Shown here piece after piece: positions 8,569 through 18,352 of a stretch of 64,000 bases of DNA. A model generated the notes under the pieces. That model worked only from the letters and a program-made list of their open reading frames with translations, was not told where the DNA came from and did not search any database. The position numbers and the translations under genes are program-made. This DNA comes from Xanthomonas cassavae CFBP 4642. GTDB lineage: Bacteria; Pseudomonadota; Gammaproteobacteria; Xanthomonadales; Xanthomonadaceae. The stretch spans positions 3,505,365 to 3,569,364 of the forward strand of contig NZ_CM002139.1 of NCBI RefSeq assembly GCF_000454545.1, read 5' to 3'. How positions within the stretch are numbered: the first letter of the stretch is position 1; every line of letters begins with the position of its first letter.

Positions 8569-11500
8569 ATGAGCAAGCAATTTCGTCGCAACGTTCTCAA
8601 ACGCACCGCCCTCGCCGCCGTACTCGGCGCCTGCCTCAGCAATGGCGCGGTCTATGCACAGAGCACCACCGGCAGCATCTACGGTAGCGCTCCCTCTGAA
8701 GCCGGTAGCACCATCGTTGTGCAAAGCGACACAGGCCTCAGTCGCACCATCACTATTGATGCGAATGGCCGTTACAACCTTGGCTCGCTGCCAGTGGGCG
8801 CGTACACCGTCACCCTGAAGCGCGGTGACCAGGTCATCGATACCCGCAAGAATGTGCAGCTGCGCGTGGGTTCCGGCACCGAAGTCTCGTTTGCTGGTGC
8901 CAGCGCTGCAGGCAGCAACGCAGATGCGACCACGCTTGGTGCAATCACGGTCACCGCTGCCAACGCACCCAAGATCGATGTCAGCTCCACCAGTTCTCGC
9001 TCGGTGATCACCTCCGAGCAGTTGGCCACACTGCCGCTGGGCCGTAGCGCCGAAGCGATTGCGTTGCTGGCACCGGGCGCGGTGGCTGGCAGCGGCGCGT
9101 TCAATAACGGCTCGCGCTCGGTAGTGTCGTTCGGTGGCTCGGGCGTCACCGAAAATGCCTACTACATCAATGGCTTCAACGTCAGCAATCCGCTCAGCAA
9201 CCTGGGCGGCGTCAGCCTGCCCTACGGCGCCATCGACCAGCAGGAAACCTACACGGGTGGCTACAGCGCCAAGTACGGTCGCTCGACCGGCGGCGTGATC
9301 AATCAGCTCGGCAAGCGTGGCACCAACGAATGGCATTTTGGAGCTCAGGCGGTATGGGAACCAAAAAATCTTTCGAGTTCAGTTGGTGATGTCTGGTATC
9401 CGACCAATACGCTCAACGCCAACCCGCGTTACCGCTATGAAGATCCCGAGCTGCCAGGCACGATGTACCGCAGCAGCAAAGACGACGTGCAGAGCCGTAC
9501 CGTGTATAGCGCCTATGCAGGCGGCCCTCTGATTGAAGACAAGCTGTTTATCTTCGTGGCAGGCGAGACCGACAAGACCGATGGCGCAGTCACCAGCACA
9601 GCAACAGCCGCCAGTGCGCAGGGACGTAACCACTACGACTACAGCTCGCCGAAGTTCTATGGAAAGATCGACTGGAACATCAACGACAGCAACATCCTCG
9701 AGTACACGCGCATCGAGAACACCGATCGCCGTGCGGGCTCGTATAGCAACTACAACTACGACACCATGGCGGATGGCGGCCCATCCGGGCTGTATCCGGA
9801 CACCTACAAGATCAAAGATACCTACGATATCTTCAAATACACCGGTTACATCACCGATGACCTGACATTGAATGCGACGTGGGGAAGGAGCACGCAACAC
9901 AATCAGCAATTCAATCCGCTGATCTCCACGCTTCCGTTCATCGCGGGGCTGAACCTGCAGAATCCCGCAATCAACGGCGGCACACCGGTCTCCAACGATC
10001 AAGCCACGAACCGTTCGAAGGCCGATGACCCGATCAACAAGACTCGCAACCTGCGTCTGGAGTTGAATTATCGGCTTGGCGATCACGACTTGACCGCCGG
10101 CGTGGACAACATGTACTTCAATGCTTACGACGAGGGCGTTCGCACAACAGGTCCGGGCTACCAATGGATCTATAACCGCGCCGTCGACGAGGTCACGCCC
10201 GTTCGTGGATCACTAGGCGTCGGAGCAACTGGCGCGGGTACCAATGGTTACTATGCGCAGCAGCGCATCTTCACCACGACCACCAGCATGGCAGTGGAGC
10301 AGAAGGCGTACTATCTGGAAGATCGCTGGCAGGTCAACGACAACTGGTTGTTGACGCTTGGCATCCGCAATGACAAATTCACCAACTTCAACAGCGACCA
10401 TGTTGCCTACGTCGACAGCGGCGACCAATGGGCACCGCGCATCGGCGCCAGCTGGGATGTTTTCGGCGATTCCTCGTTGAAGGTTTTCGCCAATCTTGGC
10501 CGCTACTATCTCGCACTGCCCAACCAGGTGGCGATCCGCGGTGCGTCGGCGTCCACCTATACCGACGAATACTTCGCCTACACAGGTATCGATGCCAACG
10601 GCGAGCCAACCGGGTTGCGCCCCATCGGTCCTGGTCCGGTCTCGAGCAATGGCGAATACGGTCAGGCACCGGACCCGAATGCCTTCGCGCCGACGGATCT
10701 GAAGTCCCAATACCAGGATGAATTCATCCTCGGATTCGAAAAGACCCTTGGCGAAAGCTGGAACTCGGGCGCCAAGGTCACCTATCGCAAGCTTCAGGCT
10801 GCCATCGACGACGTCTGCGATACCGGCCGTATGGCCGACAAGATCGACGCCAGCGGTGGCGATTCCGGTTCGGTGGAGATTCCCGGGTGCGTGATGTTCA
10901 ACCCCGGCAAGACCAATACCTACAACCTGCCCAACTCGGATGGTTCCGGCTACACACAGGTCGCCATGTCGCAGTCGGATTGGGGTTTCACCGACAAGGC
11001 CAAGCGTAGCTATGTGTCAGTCGATTTGTTCTTGGAACATCCCTTCGACGAGAAGTGGTACGGCCGCATCGACTACACGTGGTCACACAGCTACGGCAAC
11101 ACCGAGGGCCAGGTGAAGTCCGACCTGGGCCAGGCCGACGTCTCGAAGACCCAGGACTGGGATGCAGCCGCGTTGATGTATTACGCCGGCGGCAGCCTGG
11201 CCAATGATCGTCGTCATCAGATCAAGGCGTTCGGGGCATATCAGATCAATCCGGAGTGGATGGCTTCTGCAACCCTGCGCGTCATGTCGGGCACGCCAAT
11301 TTCCTGCCTGGGTTTCTACGGCGGGCCGGATGCGGCGTCGGTTGACTACGATCCGATTGGCTACGGTTCGGGCTACCACTACTGTGGGGGCGAACCCTCG
11401 CCTCCTGGCGATGCCGGGCGTACCCCTTGGATCAAGAACCTGGACCTGGGTCTGACGTACCGTCCCTCGTTCGCCGATCACAAGCTGGCGCTGGGCGTGC

Positions 11501-11661
11501 AGGTGTTCAATGTCCTCAATGATCGCACTGTCAATCGTGTCGACGGGGTGTACGAAGGCGACTCTCCATTTGTGGTATCGAACACCTACCGAGTGGGTCT
11601 ACAGCCCTACAACTACAACGTGCCGCGCTACGTCCGCCTGACTGCATCGTACGATTTCTGA
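8569..11661 (+). CDS. Oar-like TonB-dependent receptor
   Basis: A 1030-residue outer-membrane protein. Its signal peptide (MSKQFRRNVLKRTALAAVLG...) is cleaved after VYA. A carboxypeptidase-regulatory-like beta domain follows (about 34-110, with NGRYNLGSLPVGAYTVTL). The plug domain (about 120-260) has ITVTAANAPKIDV, ENAYYINGFN and YGRSTGGVIN; the barrel ends in RLTASYDF, with the C-terminal Phe needed for assembly. This layout is the Oar class (named from Myxococcus), abundant in Xanthomonas and thought to import nutrients or peptides energised by TonB. AAAGG sits six bases upstream of the ATG. It is about 60% alike by eye to the receptor at 49676-52783. The substrate is unknown. Confidence 0.93.
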   Translation: MSKQFRRNVLKRTALAAVLGACLSNGAVYAQSTTGSIYGSAPSEAGSTIVVQSDTGLSRTITIDANGRYNLGSLPVGAYTVTLKRGDQVIDTRKNVQLRVGSGTEVSFAGASAAGSNADATTLGAITVTAANAPKIDVSSTSSRSVITSEQLATLPLGRSAEAIALLAPGAVAGSGAFNNGSRSVVSFGGSGVTENAYYINGFNVSNPLSNLGGVSLPYGAIDQQETYTGGYSAKYGRSTGGVINQLGKRGTNEWHFGAQAVWEPKNLSSSVGDVWYPTNTLNANPRYRYEDPELPGTMYRSSKDDVQSRTVYSAYAGGPLIEDKLFIFVAGETDKTDGAVTSTATAASAQGRNHYDYSSPKFYGKIDWNINDSNILEYTRIENTDRRAGSYSNYNYDTMADGGPSGLYPDTYKIKDTYDIFKYTGYITDDLTLNATWGRSTQHNQQFNPLISTLPFIAGLNLQNPAINGGTPVSNDQATNRSKADDPINKTRNLRLELNYRLGDHDLTAGVDNMYFNAYDEGVRTTGPGYQWIYNRAVDEVTPVRGSLGVGATGAGTNGYYAQQRIFTTTTSMAVEQKAYYLEDRWQVNDNWLLTLGIRNDKFTNFNSDHVAYVDSGDQWAPRIGASWDVFGDSSLKVFANLGRYYLALPNQVAIRGASASTYTDEYFAYTGIDANGEPTGLRPIGPGPVSSNGEYGQAPDPNAFAPTDLKSQYQDEFILGFEKTLGESWNSGAKVTYRKLQAAIDDVCDTGRMADKIDASGGDSGSVEIPGCVMFNPGKTNTYNLPNSDGSGYTQVAMSQSDWGFTDKAKRSYVSVDLFLEHPFDEKWYGRIDYTWSHSYGNTEGQVKSDLGQADVSKTQDWDAAALMYYAGGSLANDRRHQIKAFGAYQINPEWMASATLRVMSGTPISCLGFYGGPDAASVDYDPIGYGSGYHYCGGEPSPPGDAGRTPWIKNLDLGLTYRPSFADHKLALGVQVFNVLNDRTVNRVDGVYEGDSPFVVSNTYRVGLQPYNYNVPRYVRLTASYDF

Positions 11662-11720
11662 TGATGTACTAGCCAAAAGCGTCGATTTGATGCTTTTGGC
11701 GTCGGCTGCATGCTTACGCC

Positions 11721-11749
11721 AGGCCTCGGAATTTCCGAGGCCTTTTTTT
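11721..11749 (+). terminator. Rho-independent terminator of Oar-like receptor 1
   Basis: A perfect 10-bp stem, AGGCCTCGGA / TCCGAGGCCT, with a 3-base loop is followed by a run of seven T. It lies 60 bases after the receptor stop and just before the convergent flavoprotein gene. Confidence 0.92.
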
Positions 11750-11772
11750 GCGGCGGATATCGTGATGATTCG

Positions 11773-13368
11773 CTACCCACCCAAAATCACCCGCGCCGCA
11801 TTATGTCCAGGCGCGCCGGTCACCCCACCGCCCGGATGCGCGCCGGACCCGCACAGATATAGCCCGGGAATTGCGCCGCGGTAAGCGCCCTGCCCCAGCA
11901 GCGGGCGTGCGCTAAAGAGTTGATTGAGGCTGAGGGCGCCGTGGAAGATGTCGCCGCCGATCAGCCCGAAGGTCCGTTCCAGATCGAGCGGGCTCAGACT
12001 TTGTCGACCCAATACCGATGCGGCAAAGCCGGGCGCGTAGCGCTCTACGGTTGCGATCATCAAATCCGCCACTTCCTCGCGATGGTCGTCCCAGTGCCGC
12101 CCGTCCGGAAGCACCGGTGCTACGTGCTGACAAAACAAACTAGCCACATGCTGGCCGGGCGGTGCCAACGAGTCGTCCAGCGTGCTGGGGATCAGCAATT
12201 CGACCACCGGCTCACGCGACCATTCCGATGTCCGCGCGTCGTGCCAAGCGCGGTCCATGTAGTCCAGGCTCGGTGCCAAGATGATGCCGGCGGTGAGATG
12301 GTCGCCCTCGCCCGGCAGCGTGGTGAAATCCGGCAAGCGCGCCAGCGCGACATTCATGCGAAAGGTGCCAGAGCCGCAGCGGTAATGCGCAATGCGCTCG
12401 CGCGTGTCGTCAGGCACGTCTTCGGTGCGCATCAGCCGCTGGTACAACAGTTTCGGATTGACGTTGGCAACCACGCACGCTGCGCGGATGTTCTGGCCAT
12501 CGGCGGTGACTACGCCCACTGCGCGGCCGCGCTCCACCAGTACGTGGTCCACCGCGCACGCCGTGCGGATCTGCGCACCGGCTGCACGGGCGCTGGCCGC
12601 CATGGCCTGGGTGATCGCGCCCATCCCGCCGATGGCGTGCCCCCAGGCGCCCTTGACGCCATTGCTTTGACCGAACACATGATGCAACAACACGTACGCG
12701 GTGCCAGGCGTATGCGGGCTGGCGTAGTTGCCGACAATACCGTCGAAGCCGAATAGCGCCTTGATTGGTGCGCTCTCGAACCAGCGATCCAGATACTCGG
12801 CGGCGGAGATAGTGAACAGGTCGAGCAACTCGCGTCGTAACGCCAGCGGCAACCCCTGCAGCTGCATACCGACCTTGCCGGCGCGCCATAGCTGCGGCAA
12901 TGCCTGCAACCAGCCGCCCTCGGTCACATCTGGCGGTGCCTGCAAGGCCAGGGAACGCAGGACATCGGCCAGTTGTTCCAACCGCGCTTCATAGGCAGGC
13001 AATGCTGCTGCATCACGCGCGGAAAACTTGGCGACTTCCTGCGCCGTCCGCCCCGCGCCTGCCAGCAGATAGCGGCCATCGGGGAGCGGCAGGAAGTTGT
13101 TGATGCGTCGCGGCACCACGCGCAAGCCATGCCGTTCCAATGCCAGCTCGTCGATGACCTTGGGTTGCAGCAACGACACCGTGTACGCCGCAACGGAATT
13201 GCGAAAGCCCGGATGGAACTCCTCGGTGACCGCCGCACCGCCGACCACCTCACGCGCCTCCAGCACCAGTACGCGCTTGCCGGCGCGCGCCAGATAGGCA
13301 GCGCATACCAGGCCGTTATGCCCGGCGCCGATGATCAGCGCATCCAAGGATGGGTCGCGGGTCGACAT
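11773..13368 (-). CDS. Phytoene dehydrogenase-like FAD oxidoreductase
   Basis: A 531-residue flavoprotein of the phytoene dehydrogenase/CrtI-like group, closest in pattern to the PYROXD2 branch. An N-terminal Rossmann dinucleotide fold carries IIGAGHNGLVCAAYLARAG (12-30) and LEAREVVGG. The C-terminal FAD-binding segment has GLYLCGSGAHPGGGVTGAPGHNAA near the end. No membrane segments are visible. CrtI enzymes desaturate carotenoids, but this branch has no proven substrate and no other carotenoid genes lie nearby, so a carotenoid role should not be assumed. It is monocistronic and convergent with the Oar-like receptor gene, sharing the terminator region. Confidence 0.85.
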   Translation of the reverse strand: MSTRDPSLDALIIGAGHNGLVCAAYLARAGKRVLVLEAREVVGGAAVTEEFHPGFRNSVAAYTVSLLQPKVIDELALERHGLRVVPRRINNFLPLPDGRYLLAGAGRTAQEVAKFSARDAAALPAYEARLEQLADVLRSLALQAPPDVTEGGWLQALPQLWRAGKVGMQLQGLPLALRRELLDLFTISAAEYLDRWFESAPIKALFGFDGIVGNYASPHTPGTAYVLLHHVFGQSNGVKGAWGHAIGGMGAITQAMAASARAAGAQIRTACAVDHVLVERGRAVGVVTADGQNIRAACVVANVNPKLLYQRLMRTEDVPDDTRERIAHYRCGSGTFRMNVALARLPDFTTLPGEGDHLTAGIILAPSLDYMDRAWHDARTSEWSREPVVELLIPSTLDDSLAPPGQHVASLFCQHVAPVLPDGRHWDDHREEVADLMIATVERYAPGFAASVLGRQSLSPLDLERTFGLIGGDIFHGALSLNQLFSARPLLGQGAYRGAIPGLYLCGSGAHPGGGVTGAPGHNAARVILGG

Positions 13369-13655
13369 ACGCGTGTATATAGCATCGCGACTCCCCGCGG
13401 GCCACGCGTCGAGCCGGGCTCGCCGACCTGCGCAGGGCCGACGGGTCGGTCAGGGCACTGCCACCGCGGCCCGGGCGCGGCGCGCAGTAGCCGCTGCTGC
13501 ATGGGGATGCGCCGGGAGCGTCACCCTCGCAGATATGGCTTCTCGCGGCATCCATGACCTTCGACACCATGCGTTCCTCCTAGGGGGACGGTAGAGTGCC
13601 GTCACGGCTCCGCTGTGACGGCGCCACCCAATCGACTGTTGCTCCTGGAGCCTTT

Positions 13656-15779
13656 GTGATTCGCACACCTCATCTATTGACGCTGACCCTGGCCGTGGCC
13701 GCCGCGCTGAGCGGTTGCAAGAAGTCCGACGACACGGCGCCTGCCGCCCCGGCGGGCGGCGCCGCGGCGACCACCCCGGCGACCCCCAAGACGCTGACCC
13801 TGGACCAGAACACGCTGCCGGCGGTGAACCGCTTCACCGCGGCCGACCTGGACGCCAACGGCAATGCCTGTACCGACCTGAACGCCTACGCCAATGCCAA
13901 GTTCCTGGCCGCCAACCCGGTGCCGGGCGACCGCACCAGCTGGGGGGCATTCGAGATGCTCGACGAGCGCTCCAATGCGATCCAGCAGCAGCTGGCCGAA
14001 CAGGCGGCCGCCGACACCGGCGCCACCGGCGTGGAGAAGATCGTCGGCGACCTGTGGTCGACCGGCATGGACGAAGCCAAGATCAATGCCCAGGGCATCG
14101 AACCGCTGAAGCCGGAACTCGCTGCCATCGATGCGATCAGCGACCAGGCCAAGCTGGTCGATTACCTGCGCAGCAGCGCCGCCAAGGGCAACAACGATCT
14201 GTTCGGCTTCGGTGCGGAGGCGGACTTCAAGAAGTCCAGCCAGAACATCGCCTATGCCATGCAGGGCGGCCTGGGCCTGCCCGATCCGGAGTACTACACC
14301 AGCGCCGGCAACAAGGCCAAGCTCGAGGCCTACCAGGCGCATATCGCCAAGGTGCTGGAGCTGTCGGGCGTGTCCGCCGCCGACGCCGCAGCGCAGGCCA
14401 AGCAAGTGGTCGCGTTCGAAACCCGCCTGGCCAAGGTGTCCAAGACCAGCACCGAGCTGTCGCGCGACGCCGCGCTGGCCTACAACCCGATCTCCCCCGC
14501 CGATGCCGACAAGCTGACCCCGAACTGGTCCTGGACCGAGTTCTTCAAGTCGCAGGGCGTGGCCACGCCGGAGATGTTCTCGCTGGCGATCCCCGCCTTC
14601 CACCAGGAAGTGAGCAAGATGATCGCCGATACCGATCCGGCGATCTGGCGCGCCTACCTGCGCTTCCACACCGTCGACGGCGCCTCGCCGTTCCTGAGCC
14701 AGCCGTTCGTCGACGAGAACTTCGCGTTCTACAACAAGACCATGCGCGGGCAGAAGGAGATCAAGCCGCGCTGGAAGCGCGTGCTGGCCACCATCAACGG
14801 GCAGGCCGGCGAGACGCTGGGCCAGATGTACGTCAAGGTCGCCTTCCCGGCCGACTCCAAGGCCAAGATGGAAACCCTGGTCACTAACCTGCGTACCGCG
14901 CTCAAGGCCCGCATCGAGAAGCTGGACTGGATGAGCCCGGAGACCAAGACCAAGGCCATTGCGAAGTGGGAAAGCTTCGTGCCCAAGATCGGCTACCCGG
15001 AAAAGTGGCGCGAGTGGAACGGCCTGACCACCAGCCGCGACAGCTACCTGGGCAACGTGCAGGCCGCGCAGGAATTCAACTACAAGTGGAACCTGTCCAA
15101 GATCGGCAAGCCGGTGGACAGGACCGAATGGGGCATGAGCCCGCAGACGGTCAACGCGTACTACAACCCGCTGCAGAACGAGATCGTGTTTCCGGCCGCG
15201 ATCCTGCAGCCGCCGTTCTTCGACCCGAATGCACCGGAAGAAATGAACTATGGCGGCATCGGTGCGGTGATCGGCCATGAAATGACGCACGGCTACGATG
15301 ACCAGGGCAGCCGTTTCGGTGCCGATGGCAACTTCATCCCCGATCCGGGTTGGTGGACGCAGAAGGACCTGGACGCGTTCAAGGCGCGCACCGGCAAGCT
15401 GGTGGCGCAGTTCGACGGCTACCGTACCCCGGCCGGCGACAAGGTCAAGGGCGACCTGACCCTGGGCGAGAACATCGCCGACCTGGGCGGCCTCAACACC
15501 GCCTACGACGCGATGAAGACCGCCACCGCCGGCAAGGACGATCCCAAGACCGACGGCATCACCCGCGACCAGCGCTTCTTCCTCAACTGGGCCACGGTGT
15601 GGCGCCGCAACTTCACCCCGGAAGAGCTGGTGGTGCGCCTGAAGACCGATCCGCATGCGCCGGCCAACTTCCGCGCCATCGGCGCGCCGTCGAACATGCC
15701 GGCCTTTGCCGCCGCGTTCTCGTGCAAGGCAGGTGATGCGATGGTGCGCCAGGGCGATCAGCAGGTCGTGATCTGGTAA
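13656..15779 (+). CDS. M13 family zinc metallopeptidase (lipoprotein), copy 1
   Basis: A 707-residue neprilysin-like M13 endopeptidase. The GTG at 13656 is preferred over the in-frame GTG at 13596: GGAG lies five bases upstream, and it places a lipoprotein signal (LTLTLAVAAALSGCKK, lipid-modified Cys) at the N terminus. The protein is therefore predicted to be anchored in the periplasm or outer membrane. The catalytic parts are complete: substrate-binding NAY (TVNAYYNP), zinc motif HEMTH at 541-545, the third ligand in ENIADLGG (Glu605) and its partner Asp609, and the C-terminal VVIW. It probably cleaves short peptides. It is the first of three tandem paralogues and has its own terminator. 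Confidence 0.95.
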   Translation: MIRTPHLLTLTLAVAAALSGCKKSDDTAPAAPAGGAAATTPATPKTLTLDQNTLPAVNRFTAADLDANGNACTDLNAYANAKFLAANPVPGDRTSWGAFEMLDERSNAIQQQLAEQAAADTGATGVEKIVGDLWSTGMDEAKINAQGIEPLKPELAAIDAISDQAKLVDYLRSSAAKGNNDLFGFGAEADFKKSSQNIAYAMQGGLGLPDPEYYTSAGNKAKLEAYQAHIAKVLELSGVSAADAAAQAKQVVAFETRLAKVSKTSTELSRDAALAYNPISPADADKLTPNWSWTEFFKSQGVATPEMFSLAIPAFHQEVSKMIADTDPAIWRAYLRFHTVDGASPFLSQPFVDENFAFYNKTMRGQKEIKPRWKRVLATINGQAGETLGQMYVKVAFPADSKAKMETLVTNLRTALKARIEKLDWMSPETKTKAIAKWESFVPKIGYPEKWREWNGLTTSRDSYLGNVQAAQEFNYKWNLSKIGKPVDRTEWGMSPQTVNAYYNPLQNEIVFPAAILQPPFFDPNAPEEMNYGGIGAVIGHEMTHGYDDQGSRFGADGNFIPDPGWWTQKDLDAFKARTGKLVAQFDGYRTPAGDKVKGDLTLGENIADLGGLNTAYDAMKTATAGKDDPKTDGITRDQRFFLNWATVWRRNFTPEELVVRLKTDPHAPANFRAIGAPSNMPAFAAAFSCKAGDAMVRQGDQQVVIW

Positions 15780-15801
15780 TTGCGCATTGCAGTAGATCAG
15801 G

Positions 15802-15834
15802 CGGGCGGCGATCGAAAGATCGTCGCCCGTTTTT
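15802..15834 (+). terminator. Terminator of M13 copy 1
   Basis: A 12-bp stem, CGGGCGGCGATC / GATCGTCGCCCG (one G-T pair), with loop GAAA is followed by TTTTTG. It begins 22 bases after the stop codon. Confidence 0.9.
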
Positions 15835-16084
15835 GTCGGGATTCCTTGGATCTTTCTGCATGCTTGACAGGTAAATCACGCTGGCCGGCCATGTTCGTTT
15901 TCTCTCACAACGATTCAACCAACGCTGCAGGCATCAAACGCCGCACGCGCGGCACACTGCACGCCACTGGGACTGCATGCATCACGGTATCGGCACACAA
16001 GCCTCAACGAAGCTCACTGCGTGCGCAGGCAAGGTCGCGCCCGCTTATGCTCAGGATTCCTGCCCGTCACTGCAGCTGACGTTC
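15835..16084 (+). other. Leader region of M13 copy 2
   Basis: About 250 bases between the terminator of copy 1 and the ATG of copy 2. The reading frame of copy 2 is open upstream to 15977, but that extension has no lipoprotein-like sequence and is treated as leader. A TTGACA hexamer lies near 15863, without a clear -10 box. Confidence 0.3.
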
Positions 16085-18183
16085 ATGCCATTGCTCAAGG
16101 CTTCCACGCTGGCCTTTGTCCTGGTTGTGGCCCTGACAGGCTGCAAACGCAACGCCGAGGACACCGGCACGCAGGCAAACACCTCACCCCAGACACCTGC
16201 GGCTGCCCCTGCTACTCCGGCAACGCCTGCGTTCGACATCAGCGAACTCGGCCCAGCAGCCAGCGCCTGCCAGAACCTCGACGAATTCGTCAACGGCAAA
16301 TGGGCAAACACCAATCCGATTCCGCCCGATCGCACCAGTTGGGGCGTGGACGAAATCCTGACCGAAAAAAGCATGGCCATTCAGCGCAACATTGTTGAAA
16401 CGGCCGCACAGCCGGGCAAAGCTGCAAATTCGCTGGAGCAAAAAATCGGAACGCTCTATGCCGCCGGCATGGACGAAGCTGCCATCGAAGCGGCAGGCGC
16501 CCAGCCGATCCAGCCACAACTGGACACCATTGCCGCGTTGAAGTCAGGCAAGGATGTCGCCAGTTACATCGTCAGCCGTCATGGCGAAGGCGATGGACAG
16601 GTGTTCGGATTCGGTGCGGGCGCAGACTTCCACCATGCCGACATGCAGATCGCGTTTACCCAGGAAGGCGGCCTGGGCCTCCCAACCAAGGACTACTACA
16701 CCGACGCCGAGCACGCGTCCATCCGCGCCGCCTATCTGGCCTACACCGCCAGGTCGTTCGAACTCACCGGCAGTTCTGCCGACGTGGCCGAGACGCAGGC
16801 AAACGATGTGCTGGCACTCGAAACACGTCTGGCTGCCGCGTCGATGGAGCCAGTGGAGGCTCGTGAGCCGAAAAACCAGTATCGCCTGGTCAGTCTCGCC
16901 GAGGCGGACAAGCTCACGCCGCACTTTCCGTGGAAAGACTTCTTCGCCACCCAGGGTGTGGAGGTCGGCAAAGGCTTCTCGCTGGCGCAGCCGCGCTTTT
17001 TCGCTGCGTTCGATCATGAACTGGCCACTGCGCCGATTGCACAGTGGCAGGCTTACCTTCGCTTCCATGCGATTGATGAGGCAGCTGCGCAGCTCAGCAA
17101 GGCATTCGTCGACAATCGCTTTGCCTTCTACGGCAAGACGCTGTCCGGGCAGCCCGAACAACAGCCGCGCTGGAAGCGCGTCCTTCGTGCGGTTAGCGGA
17201 GCCATGGGCGAAGGCCTGGGCCAACTGTACGTCGCCAAGGTCTTCACGCCCGACACCAAGCGACGTGCCGCAGAATTGGTGGACAACATCCGCGCCGCAC
17301 TCAAGACACGGATCGAGCACGTCGACTGGATGAGCGAGCAAACCAAGGCCAAGGCCTTGGCAAAGTGGTGAACCTTCCTGCCCAAAATCGGTTACCGGAC
17401 ACGTGGCGCGACTGGTCCGGGCTGGAAATCGTGCCTGGCGCGTATTACTGCAACCTGCAGGCCGCGGCAAAGTTCAACCATCACTACGACATTGCGCAGA
17501 TCGGCAAACCCACCGATCGCAAGCGCTGGACAATGACGCCGCAGACGGTCAACGCGTACTACAGCCCCCAGACGAACACCATCAATTTCCCGGCCGCAAT
17601 CCTGCAGCCGCCATTCTTCGATCCCAACGCGGATGACGCGCTGAACTACGGTGCGATCGGCGCGGTCATCGGCCATGAGGCTTCGCATGGTTTCGACGAT
17701 CATGGCAGTCAATTCGATGGCGCAGGCAACAATGTCAATTGGTGGACCCCGCAGGATCGCAACGCCTTCGAAGCGCGCACCGATTTGCTGGTCAAGCAAT
17801 TCGATGCCTATGTGCCGCTGCCGAACCATCCAACCCTGCACGTCAACGGCAAGCTCACCCTGGGCGAAAACATCGCCGATCTGGGCGGCATCAACATTGC
17901 CTATGACGCATTGCAAACCGCATTGCGCACGCATCCCGAACGCGCACAGGCGATCGATGGCTACCGCCCGGAACAACGGTTTTTCCTGGGCTTTGCACGG
18001 AGCTGGCGCGAGCAGATCCGCGAGCAGCAGCAGTTGGTCTATCTGGCTTCCGACCCCCATTCGCCCTCCAACCTGCGGGCCATCGCCTCTCCCTCCAACA
18101 TGCCGCAATTCGCCCAGGCGTTCTCCTGCACGGCAGGCGATGCGATGGTGCGCCCGGACAAGGACCGCGTGGTGATCTGGTAA
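16085..18183 (+). pseudogene. M13 family metallopeptidase copy 2, nonsense plus frameshift
   Basis: A second neprilysin-like lipoprotein gene (MPLLKASTLAFVLVVALTGCKR), similar throughout to copy 1. It breaks in the middle. Codon 17369-17371 is TGA where copy 1 has Glu (KWESF). About 25 bases on, GGTTACCGGACACG lacks one C relative to the expected GGT-TAC-CCG-GAC-ACG, shifting the frame by -1. The remainder (TWRDWSGL...) continues in the new frame to 18183. The catalytic half beyond the break is intact in sequence: NAYYSP, HEASH, ENIADLGG and a C-terminal VVIW. Two lesions within about 30 bases make a single sequencing error unlikely. The predicted product is the N-terminal 428 residues, without the zinc site. 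Confidence 0.9.
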
Positions 18184-18217
18184 GCGGCTGCAAGCGCTTC
18201 CAATCCGATGACACCGT

Positions 18218-18241
18218 ACAGGCCCGCACTCGCGGGCCTGT
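18218..18241 (+). terminator. Hairpin after M13 copy 2
   Basis: A perfect 10-bp stem, ACAGGCCCGC / GCGGGCCTGT, with a 4-base loop lies 35 bases after the stop. There is no T-run, so its termination strength is uncertain. Confidence 0.6.
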
Positions 18242-18352
18242 CGCGTTCATGCAAACGGCCGTTGCCGATGACGAACGGCAGCGGGCGCCTGTCTGCACGG
18301 CCCCCGGCCTTGCTAAACTCCGCCGACTTTACTCTGGCCACTCTTCTTCTCG

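Noticed and set aside
11773..13368. Carotenoid desaturase (crtI) assignment
   Set aside because: The fold is shared, but the sequence is of the PYROXD2-like branch and no other carotenoid genes are nearby.
13674..15656. 660-codon minus-strand frame across M13 copy 1
   Set aside because: Antisense shadow of a conserved gene with complete catalytic motifs on the other strand.
17369..17371. TGA in M13 copy 2 as a selenocysteine codon
   Set aside because: The paralogue has Glu there, M13 enzymes use no selenocysteine, and a frameshift follows 25 bases later.
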